Below the pieces are notes generated by a model, which saw only the letters and a list, made by a program, of their open reading frames with translations, had not been told where the DNA came from and made no database searches. DNA of 34,321 nt, taken from assembly GCF_000281045.1 (NCBI RefSeq), contig NW_008246138.1, positions 47,996 to 82,316 on the forward strand, written 5' to 3'. Shown here piece by piece: positions 1 to 8,687 of the stretch. Every line of letters starts with the position of its first letter. Position 1 is the first letter of the stretch. The position numbers were made by a program, and so were the translations under genes. Source of the DNA: Saprolegnia diclina VS20 (Eukaryota > Oomycota > Saprolegniomycetes > Saprolegniales > Saprolegniaceae).

Positions 1-118
1 GAGGCTGGTCATGGCGTCCGTCGTCCGCTTTCCAAATTTGAGTCGCTGCGACGCCACCTCAAACTCAATCCGGATAACGCCAACGCATGTTTGAGTCAAT
101 TGTTGAGTTTCTGGTGCG

Positions 119-1984
119 ATGGAGCCGACAGAACTGTGGGAGGATGCGGCGACGCAGGCGAAGCGCAAGCAGCGCAAGGTCGCGTGGAAGGACTCGTACA
201 TGCGCATCTACGGCATGGCGCCGACGCAGCGGCAGCAAGACGAGACCGGCGCGACGATCGTCACGGAGGTCCAATGTCTCTTCTGTGCCAGTTTTGGCCG
301 CGAGCAGCAGCCGCCAGCCGGCGACGCCGCACCCGCCGACGAGGTCGCGAACGAAGACGCGCGCAAGCGAGCGCGCAAGAAGTCATCCAACGTCAAGTAC
401 TTTGTCACGTTCCGCGTCGACCAGTTCACACAGCACCTCGCGCGCGAGCACCCGGCCAAGTGGGCCGCGTACCAGGAGATCCGCAACAACCCGGACGCTG
501 CCGCCGCCTTCTTTCCAGAGCCGGCGGCGCCAACCTCCGTGTACGACGAGTCGTTCTTCTTCAAGGACATGGCGCCGATCACGTACGAAGCGACGGACGG
601 CGACGTGCTCTCGTTCCGCGAGTACTGCGCCGACGAGTTCATCCTCGGCAAGCCCATGCACGAGTGGTGTCGCTTCGCCGTACGTCTCCTTCTCGCAGAT
701 TCGATTCACACGACTCGGCTAGATGTGCTTTTGGCATGGTTTTCGCACCAGTGAGAGCGACGCGACCATTCGCCGTCCGTGGAACGTCCTCGAGGACATG
801 CTGCTGCAGGCCAAGCGGCGCATCGACGCTGCGTTCGAGTTTATGGAGCTTCTCGGTCTCCGACTCTTTGCGTTTCAGGACACGGACCTTGTTCCGGAGG
901 GGTACGAGCACCACTGGGACGTCGTGCTGCCGTACCTCCAAGCCAAGATGCGCGACAGTTCGATTTGCTGTCTCTACGGCGCCGCCAACCTCATGGCCAA
1001 CCGGAGGTACATGCACGGGTCGGCCACGTCGCCGTCGCTCGGCGTCTACCTCGAGGCCGCGGCGCAGGTCAAGCGCGCAATGCGCCTCACGCACCTTCTT
1101 GGCGGCGACAACTTTGTGCTGTGGAACGGCCGGGACGGACTCCCGTCGCTCGTCAGCACCGACTTGGCCAAGGAGGATGTTCATTACGCAATGTTTTTAC
1201 GCATGGTCGTCGAGTACAAGACGTCGCTCGGGGCCACGTTCCAGCTGCTTTTGAAACCCAAGCCCGCCGACGTACGTACGCTACTCGTAACTCGGGTCCT
1301 CGACGTCTCAGGTAGCCACTGCAGCCAGCGTACGATCGAGATGTGGCGACGACGCTCTGCTTCCTGCTCCGCCACCGCCTTCAAACGCACTTCAAGATCT
1401 GCGTCGCGCCAACGTCCTCACTCGGGATCGATCCCATGCACGAGGTAGCGTATGCCAGCATGACCAAATGCCTCGGTACGGTCGCCGCAGAGTAAGATGA
1501 GGTTTATAGAAGGAGGTGTAGGCTCGATCGACTGCAGCATGGGCGACAGCTACCAAGTGCTCTCGGACGCCAAGCACGCCACGCAGCTCATGCGCACCGT
1601 ACTTGGCTGCATCATCTTGACTGCGGGCTTCATTGTCCTGTTGTACAGGTCATCCAGCAACAGGGACTGGCGCCCGGCGGTCTCGCGCTCGACATTCGCG
1701 TCCGGCGCGAGTCGACGTCGCTCAAGGACCTCGTCGTCGCCCACATTAGCGCCATGGACACGCTTGCGCGCGGGCTGCGCAAAGCGGCCAACATGTACCT
1801 CAAGGGCGAGCTCGACCGCAAGGTGCAGGCGCGGTATGCGTCGTGGGACTGCCAGCTCGGGCGGCAGATCGAAGGTCGGGACACGACGTTCGAGATGCTC
1901 TCGACCAAGAGCGCACGGCACGAGCCATTGGCGTCCGGTGAGCTAGAGACGTTTGACCTCCTCTTCCAGCGCGGTTTGTCTTAA
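119..1984 (+). CDS. BED-like zinc finger fused to a degenerate xylose isomerase domain
   Basis: Exons 119-679, 723-1271, 1325-1475, 1522-1598 and 1649-1984 give 557 residues. Residues about 50-120 carry C-x2-C (C53, C56) and H-x4-H (H106, H111) with aromatic spacing as in BED-type fingers, after a basic N-terminus. From about residue 146 to the end the protein aligns along its whole length with bacterial XylA: the RRPW motif, the GAANLMANRRY stretch, VLWNGRDG, KPKP, a GSID segment, LALDIRVRRES and the C-terminal helix GELDRKVQARY. The junction lies inside exon 1, so the fusion is not a splice or assembly artefact. By alignment to E. coli XylA, His101 is Gln, Glu232 is Lys, Glu268 is Ala, His271 is Ser and the Asp307/Asp309 loop is shortened; Asp104, Lys234, Asp296 and Asp339 remain. 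A working isomerase is therefore unlikely. Nuclear DNA binding is inferred from the finger. A 28-codon uORF (11-94) precedes the start. Confidence 0.88.
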
Positions 1985-2091
1985 TCGCATGTCATAACAT
2001 CGTCGCATGAGGACGTAACAAGGTAGAGTCATATTAGCATGCAATGGTAGGGTGAGCAAGCACAGATAGTAGTAGAAGAAGAGGCGGAAGC

Positions 2092-5000
2092 TCAGTGCAT
2101 CGCGTCGCGCTTGCGCTGCCACGACATTTGTGAAAACTGTGGGCTGTGGGGCACCGTCACATGACGCTTCTTGGCCGGGTCCTTGACGTCTTTGGCCGTC
2201 GTCTTGTGCACCATGGACGCCGACACGGACGACGGGAGGCGCGCAAACGTCTTCTTGGTCAGCAGGTTGACATAGTAGAGCCGGCCCGTCTACGCACCGA
2301 ATGAGACAAGGGGTAGGGTCGTGTCGGCGCACCTTGGCGTCGGTCCGGCGCTCCCAGTTCTTGGGCAAGACGACTTTCTTGAGTAAATCGTTGGCGATAC
2401 GCGCCGTTGTCTTGATCAAGCCTGGCTTGGTTGTCGGCGGCGCCGAGTGCACTGCCGACGGCGGCGCCGACGACGAAGGGGCCACCGTCTTGCCCGGGTG
2501 GTCCCACGAGCTCGTCTTGGTCGCGTGGTCGACGTAATAGACGCGGTTGTACTTTTTGTTGAAGCGCTCTTCCCAGCCCGGGGGCAACGGTGGCTTCTCG
2601 TCCTTGTTGTGGTCTTGGTTGGACGGTGGGCGTTGCTGGCGGATGTTCTGAATGGCTTCCAGTATCTCGTTGGCTTCGTCGTCGTCGTCGTTGTCGTCGC
2701 TCTCGCTCCACTTGTGCTCGTCTTGGCTGTCGAGACTCGGCTTCTTGGCCATGCCTTCGACGAGCACCTCCATGCGCTCGTCGTCCGAGTCAAAGACATC
2801 GCTGTCCCGGCGCGGGTTCGAGTTGGTGGATGGCGCGCTCTCAATGTACGACGACGAAGAGACGCTGTGGTGCTGCTGGACCACCCAGCTCTCTTTGGCT
2901 GGCGACGCTGTGATCGTCTCGGGCACCCCGCTGTCTTTCGGTGGCGTCGTCGACGCGCACTCGTTGTTGACCTTGACGTCAGCGCGAGGCCCGCTCAGGC
3001 TGTCGACGTTCTGCTCGACCTCCTTGCTTGACTTGGACTCGCGACGACTCGGCGGCCGTTCGATGACTTCGACCGGCCCCTTGACCTCGTCCTTCTTGCT
3101 AAAGAGGCGCACTTCGTTTTGGATAAAGCCGCGTAGCTTCAGGAGGCTAAACTCCTTCTGGTCGAAGTCGAAGTCGAACGTGTCGGCGACCTAGAGGAAG
3201 AGCGCTCATGACGGCGTCTCATACGCCACTCGTACCTTGAACTCCAGTGGCTCGCCAAACTGAAGGCGCACGGTCTTGAAGTACGGATGCTGCAACGCTT
3301 GGTCGGCCGTGATGCGGCGCTGGGGGTTGACGCACAGCAGCCGACGCAAGAGACTAATGGCTTCCGGACTCGCCTTGCGAAAGGCCTTGGTGAGCGCTTG
3401 CGGTGACGCGCGCGGAAGCGACTCGAGGAACTTGAGCGCGTCGCCTTCGACCTCGTAGCCGCTAGCCTCGGCGATAAGCACCTTATACGATCCATTGAGT
3501 TCTCACCGCTTTTCTTTCGGTGGAATCGGGAGCACCGAGAAGACGCGCGTGAGCTGGTCGATGAAATCAGCGCCTGGAAACAGCGGTTTGCGATTTAAGA
3601 GCTCGCCAAAAATGCACCCGATGGACCACATGTCGACAGCTACCACCACTGGTCAGTATCTGCACAGTCAAGTCCAAGTACCTTCGGCGTACGAGCCGTT
3701 GGGCGCGAGCATGATCTCGGGCGGGCGGTACCAGCGCGTCACGACGTACTCGGTCATGAGCGCGTCTTTGGCGACCGGCGCGTCCGAGTGGCTGCACGTG
3801 CGGCCGTTGGGCACAAAGCGCGACAAGCCAAAGTCGGTGATCTTGACGTCGCAGTTTTTGCTGATGAGAATGTTGCCCGGCTTCAAGTCCCGGTGGAGGA
3901 CGCCGTTTTCGTGGAGGGCTTTTGCGCCGCAGAGCAGCTGGTACATGATGGCGCTAGCATTCGAGCTGCATGCGCAACGTGCGATACAACATAGCTCGAC
4001 GTACGCAATGTGGTTTTCTTCGAGCTTGGTCTTGCTTTGAATGAGCCGGTGCAAGTCCGTGTCCACGAGTCCCATCATGATGTACAGCTCGTCCTTGGCG
4101 ATGCACGTGCTCAGGTTTTGCAGCGACGCGATCTACGCAGCAGGAGCTCAATTCAGAAAACGTCGCCTTGTAGCGTACGTTGGGGTGGTCCTCAAAGTAA
4201 CGCATGAGGCGGATCTCGCGCAGGGTGTGCTTGGCGTCCCACTCGTCGCCGGCCATCGGCGTGATCTTCTTGATCGCGACTTGCTGCAGCTGCTCCGTGT
4301 CATTGGCCGAGCTACGGAGTCGCATGAGCAACACGACCGTCATCATTGAGGCGAACCAGACAACGCCGTACGAGCCTTCACCGAGCACGTGGATCGCTTC
4401 GTACTTTGACGGCACGTTGAACTCGCAGCCTTTGATCGTAAAGCCAAGACCTGGCGCGTAGTCGCCGTCGTCCGAGGTCACTTTGACGGCTTCTTCCGGC
4501 CCGTCGTGGCTCGTAGGCGCCGCCTTGGCCTGGAAGGCGAGGACCTCGTCCTTGATGTACTGTCGCAGCGTCTCGAGTGGAAGGGACTGGTCCTCGAAGG
4601 CAAACTCGAGCGAGTGCGAGAGCTGCAGCGGCGGGATCGTGCCCCACTCGACGTCGACGCCCTTGAAGAATGGGTGAGCGAGCGCTTCGTCGACCGAGAT
4701 GCGCTCTTTCGGGTTGAAGCAAAGGAGCTTCTCGAGGAGGTCTTTTGTGTCCGGGTGCTTGCCCTTGCAGATCTTGTCGAGGGCGTTTGGCGGCGTCGCG
4801 GGCAGAGACGCGAGAAACTTGAGTGCGTCCTTCTCGACCGTGTAGCCGCTACGTTTGCGATAGTACAATGGACGTATTGACGACAACCCACCGCTTGTGT
4901 TTGGGCGGAATGTCAATGACCTTGAAGACGCGCGTGAGCTGGTCCATAAAGTCGGAGCCCGGGAAGAGCGGCTTGCGCGTAACGAGCTCGCCGAGGATGC

Positions 5001-5923
5001 AGCCAACGGACCACATGTCGACAGCTACAACACCAATGGCCATGAGATGCGACGTCCCTCGTCACAGTGCTCAGTACCGCCATCGTAGACGCCGTTGGGG
5101 GCCAGCATGAGTTCGGGTGGCCGGTACCACCGCGTGACAACGTCTATACACCGTTAGCAAGCGTACGGACAACCACTTGGGCGTACATTCTGTCATGGGC
5201 GAGGACACGGGGTCTGTTGAGTCCGGGTCGTGGTTCTGAAGGTCTTTGGGCACCATACGGGCGAGGCCAAAGTCTGTAATCTAAGTGGGATGCGTCAGTC
5301 GTCGCAGGTGGCGCAGGATGTACCTTGAGTTCGCAGTCCTTGTTGACGAGGAGGTTGCCGGGCTTGAGGTCGCGGTGGAGGACGCCATTGTCGTGCATGG
5401 CCTTGACGCCTGAGAGCAGTTGGTACATGATGACCCTGTCGATCGACGTCCATGAGGAGGCGATACAGGTCATTCCAATGGAGCGTACCGAATGTGGCCG
5501 TCTGTGAGCGGGCACGAGCTCTGAATGAGGCGGTGGAGGTCTGTGTCGGCGAGCTCCATCATCATGTACAGTTCGTCCTTCTCGACCGACATGGTCAAGT
5601 CCTTGAGCGAGATGATCTACGGACGCGCATCCATGAGAGGCTGCATGTCGCCGCTGAGCGCGTACGTTTTCGTGCTCGCCGAGGCAGCGCATGAGGCGGA
5701 TCTCGCGCAGCGTGTGCGTCGCGTCCCACTCGTCGCCGGCCATGGGTGTGATCTTCTTGATCGCGAGCTTCTCCTGCGTCGTCGTGTTGAGGACGGAGCA
5801 GACGACGCCGTACGAGCCTTGGCCGATGGCGTCGAGCGGCTCGTACTTGGGCTCGACGTGGAAGGTGCAGCCATTGATCGTGAAGCCGAACTCATGCTTC
5901 ACGGGCGTCGCGTGCTTGGGCAT
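2092..5923 (-). CDS. Tandem dual MAP kinase with two C-terminal WW domains
   Basis: Fourteen exons (reading backwards: 5923-5666, 5616-5489, 5435-5324, 5280-5187, 5143-5078, 5024-4892, 4848-4357, 4311-4179, 4132-4005, 3953-3682, 3639-3507, 3461-3236, 3190-2333, 2289-2092) give 1076 residues. Kinase 1 (about 27-326) has [23 protein letters not shown] and a TEY activation loop ([14 protein letters not shown]). Kinase 2 (about 418-712) has [24 protein letters not shown] and the same TEY loop. Both look catalytically intact and ERK-like. An acidic Ser-rich linker leads to WW1 (about 924-958, PPGWEERF to SSWDHP) and WW2 (about 1000-1030), whose second Trp is Phe. The link between the kinases lies inside the 492-nt exon 4357-4848, so one polypeptide is certain there. 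WW domains bind Pro-rich ligands, so substrate tethering is plausible. The stop is 107 bp from the stop of the convergent xylose-isomerase-like gene. Confidence 0.9.
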
Positions 5924-6268
5924 GGACGCTCGATAGGAAGAATCGAATTACGTCGACCTCGGCGCTCTTGCAGCTGGGAGCGTGAAACGCTCTGCTTTTT
6001 ATATCTACCCGTCGACGCGTCCCATTGGCTGAAATCACACCCTCCTCGCGCATGATTGGTGCATCCCCGCGCGTTATTTAACCGCCCTATCACGCCTAAT
6101 TATATACTCCGCGAAAGCTATTTAAGTCGCACCTTGATTTAGACCATGCCAGGCGGACGCCATGGCGATTGCTAGCTGCATGCTTGGCGACGGTGGACGC
6201 CATGAGGCCCATGCGACTGCTTGCATCGCGTCGAGAGATTCCGCAGTATAAGGTATATTGATAAAGCG
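5924..6268 (-). promoter_or_regulatory. Upstream region of the dual MAPK gene
   Basis: This 345-bp stretch lies between the dual MAPK start and the EF-hand gene stop, both on the minus strand. Read on the minus strand it has two CCAAT boxes (6024-6028 and 6055-6059), about 100 and 135 bp before the MAPK start codon, and an AT-rich patch near 5996-6004. No gene is visible. Confidence 0.5.
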
Positions 6269-6641
6269 TTAAAAGGGCACCTTCCACCATGCAATGAATT
6301 CTTCCCAGTCGATCGTGCCACTAGGAGCACGAGGTACATGGAGCTGCCAGTGGTGGCGGCGCTTCGTACCTGCCATCCGCGTCAAACTCCATGATGAGGT
6401 ACTCGAGCTCTTCCTTGGAGAGCGGCTCGCCGAGGTCTTCGGCGATCTTGCCGAGCTCTTCGGCGTCAATGTCGCCGGTCCCGTCCTACCTCGATGGTGA
6501 AGTTGGTTGCATGCTATCGCTGCGTCTACCTCGTCATAGTCGTCAAAGACCTTGCGTAGCTCTTGCTCGTGCTCCAGCGACAGCGCCTACGACGTCGTTG
6601 CATGAGCCTTCGTCGCCCAGCAGCTGCATGGTCCGTACCAT
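6269..6641 (-). CDS. Small protein with two EF-hands (75 residues)
   Basis: Exons (backwards) 6641-6639, 6586-6530, 6485-6370 and 6320-6269 total 228 nt. The coding region is essentially one EF-hand pair: loop 1 reads DEDGTGDIDAEE and loop 2 DADGSGTIDWEE, both with Asp at positions 1 and 3, Gly at 6, Ile at 8 and Glu at 12, so both should bind calcium. The spacing and the LGEPLSKEELEYLI linker resemble one lobe of calmodulin or centrin, whose usual length is about twice this. The start codon forms its own 3-nt exon, followed at once by a gtacgg donor; this is the least certain part. It probably acts as a calcium sensor or a light-chain-like subunit; the partner is unknown. It is divergent from the membrane protein at 6836 and lies upstream of the dual MAP kinase on the same strand. 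Confidence 0.8.
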
Positions 6642-6835
6642 GACAAATCTCAACTGCGCCGCTTCAACGACCGGTTACCGCAACCGTTTCAGTCTCGGTA
6701 TCCGGATAGCCATAACCGGATTCCATTCCAGCCAATGGCCTTGGACGTGGCATGATTTGGCACGTTATGATTGGTGGCTTTTCTGGCCGGGCGTATCCTT
6801 CGAGAATGCAGTCTGCAGCCGGTCCTTTCGTTCGC
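6642..6835. promoter_or_regulatory. Divergent promoter of the EF-hand and membrane-protein genes
   Basis: A 194-bp spacer between start codons. It contains an inverted repeat with 7-bp arms, CCGGTTA at 6671-6677 and TAACCGG at 6713-6719, and CCAAT/ATTGG words at about 6733 and 6771. The arms resemble paired Myb-type AACCG sites, which is only a suggestion. Confidence 0.4.
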
Positions 6836-7366
6836 ATGCGCTGGGTCATCCTCACAGCGCTGATCGCCGGCGCCATGGCCTGCGGCGACAACGCGCCGCT
6901 CAACCGCCTTGACACGTGCGCCACGTACGCGACGCGATGCCCACGAGACGACATGTACGAACTAGCCTTGCTCAATGGCTGCCCTCGCTGCTTCCTTCGC
7001 GCAACTTGCCAGCTCCAGGATGACCTCGACGAGCAGTCGACCACGCCCCATAGCAAGGTGCCCATCTTCAAGCCCGCGTTTGGCGACGTATTGCGCGAAG
7101 ACGAGGTGCTCTTCGCACACAAGGGCATGCTCGCAGCGATCGCCGCCGTGTGCGCCATCGTTGGCGTTCTCATTGCCGCTGCGATGCGCTCGCGCCGACA
7201 AGCGCCGACGAGCTACTACTCGCGCATTCGCAACCCACTCATGGAGGACGTTGACGAAAACGACGACTTGAACCCGTTCTGCCAAAAACTACCACCCGAC
7301 GACGAATCCATGAGGCTCAAGAGTCCTCGGGCAAAGGGCGTCTTGGCCAAGATCATCCAGCTATAG
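6836..7366 (+). CDS. Putative single-pass membrane protein with Cys-rich ectodomain
   Basis: A single exon of 176 residues. I chose the Met at 6836 because it begins a signal peptide (MRWVILTALIAGAMA); the reading frame is open to a Met at 6752, but that would bury the signal. The mature ectodomain of about 80 residues has seven cysteines, including CATYATRC and CPRC spacings. A hydrophobic segment follows (GMLAAIAAVCAIVGVLIAAA, about residues 100-120), then a basic stop-transfer (RSRR) and a cytosolic tail of about 55 residues with a YYSRIRNPLM stretch and an acidic patch. The topology is type I. I recognise no family. A receptor or cell-surface role is only inference. Confidence 0.7.
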   Translation: MRWVILTALIAGAMACGDNAPLNRLDTCATYATRCPRDDMYELALLNGCPRCFLRATCQLQDDLDEQSTTPHSKVPIFKPAFGDVLREDEVLFAHKGMLAAIAAVCAIVGVLIAAAMRSRRQAPTSYYSRIRNPLMEDVDENDDLNPFCQKLPPDDESMRLKSPRAKGVLAKIIQL

Positions 7367-7676
7367 CAGTTGCGCCATGGTCGCTGTAAAACCCTCCATG
7401 AGGACAATGAAGCTCATGTCTCATAGCCTTTTAATGCCAATGCGCGAATCGTGGTGATGCATGGACACGGGCACGGAGCCATGCGTCGCCGTGCACACAG
7501 TGCGACACCGCTTGATGCGGTCTCTCGTCGAGCTGAATGCCACGTTTCCTCGCATTGCACTATAGCACTACAATCTAGATGAGCATTCTCTGCGCGCAAC
7601 GCGTACCCGAGGACGCCCCAGGTAGACTCTGCTTGCGTTCATAATAGAGGTGACATGTAGTTGAGAAGCGTTAACT
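7367..7676. other. Convergent spacer, no gene seen
   Basis: 310 bp between the stop of the membrane-protein gene and the stop of TPT1. Only short shadow reading frames are present. I see no repeat, RNA gene or conserved motif. Confidence 0.6.
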
Positions 7677-8333
7677 TTATGCGTCGTCGTCCATGGCCGG
7701 CGTGTACAGCACTGCCGCATCTTGCACGCGGACGACCTTGCTAAAGTAGCGGCGATCGAGAAGACCCTTTTCGCCAGCACCAGCACACAAGAGGACGTTG
7801 TTGGCTGAGCGGAAAAACGGAATGCCATCCGCCAGCACCTTGGCAACGTCGACGTAGATCTTGAGCTGGACGGACGTGCGCATGCCGCTAATGACCTCGT
7901 TCGCACCCACATCGCCAGCGGCAAAGTGAATGTGGTTGCGCTTCATGCGGCAGAGGCCTTGGTGGAAGATGGCCTCCCAATGGCGAAGGTACGTTCCGTG
8001 GATGCACACGAGGCCGATGGCCTCGTCCGGTTGGATGGGCGTCAGCAGCTCCGTGTCGAGGACAACTGGAATCGAGTGGCCCTGGTTGGCGCGGATGCGC
8101 CACTGGCTGCTATCGGCGTCATTCATGTCGAGCGAGAAGCGCTGCTTCGAGTCCAGCGCGACGACACGCTCGAGGTCGGCGAGCGCGAACTTCTTAAAGT
8201 CGCGCATGGCAAAGATCGCGCTCAGCGGCACGTAGCCATCGGCCGAGATCGGGAGCTTGAGGTTCACGGCGCCATGGCGCAGTACGTACGTCAGCCGCTT
8301 GGAGAACCGGACGTCGTCGGAGCTGAGCGCCAT
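7677..8333 (-). CDS. TPT1: tRNA 2'-phosphotransferase (Tpt1/KptA family)
   Basis: One exon, 218 residues. The family removes the splice-junction 2'-phosphate from ligated tRNA using NAD+, the last step of tRNA splicing in eukaryotes. Visible signatures are the N-terminal SKRLTYVLRHGA with the catalytic Arg-His pair, a DGYVPL winged-helix segment, RANQGHS, HGTYLRHWEAI, a GLCRMKRNHIHFA stretch and a C-terminal LLDRRYFSKV. The length is typical. The start at 8333 (MALSSDD) fits the family; an in-frame Met-rich extension up to 8384 is open but has no family counterpart. All the expected Arg/His residues are present, so an active enzyme is likely. Confidence 0.93.
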   Translation of the reverse strand: MALSSDDVRFSKRLTYVLRHGAVNLKLPISADGYVPLSAIFAMRDFKKFALADLERVVALDSKQRFSLDMNDADSSQWRIRANQGHSIPVVLDTELLTPIQPDEAIGLVCIHGTYLRHWEAIFHQGLCRMKRNHIHFAAGDVGANEVISGMRTSVQLKIYVDVAKVLADGIPFFRSANNVLLCAGAGEKGLLDRRYFSKVVRVQDAAVLYTPAMDDDA

Positions 8334-8687
8334 TGATGCCGATGGAATAATGCGATGCAAACTGCACCCCATATGGACCATCACTCACGCGTGTTGGGTG
8401 CGTTTAGCCACGAACGTTCCTCGCATCTTCGTTGCGCGATCTTGCGATCTTCCTGCCCAAGATGGTTGATGGTACTTGGCGTCCACTGGTGCTCCATGGC
8501 CATGACCCGGGCATAGCAGCATGGGCGCGATAATCGACGGGCAGTGGTGGTCGCGCTGCCTTTACCACCCACAGCCCTTCGTACATACTAGCTTGCATCA
8601 TCCAGTACTCGAAGCACGCGCCATCATTTTGTCTGAATCTGGCGTCAAATTTGGTCAACTAGCTGCTGGTGATGGTCTTTGTTGCGC
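8334..8687. other. Upstream region of TPT1, no gene supported
   Basis: 354 bp between the TPT1 start and the stop of the next minus-strand gene. A minus-strand frame of 84 codons (8658-8404) is open, but it has no family resemblance, its ends lack splice or promoter context and it lies where the TPT1 promoter must be. I treat it as non-coding. Confidence 0.55.

Noticed and set aside
8404-8658. Minus-strand frame of 84 codons
   Set aside because: No family resemblance and it occupies the TPT1 promoter region.
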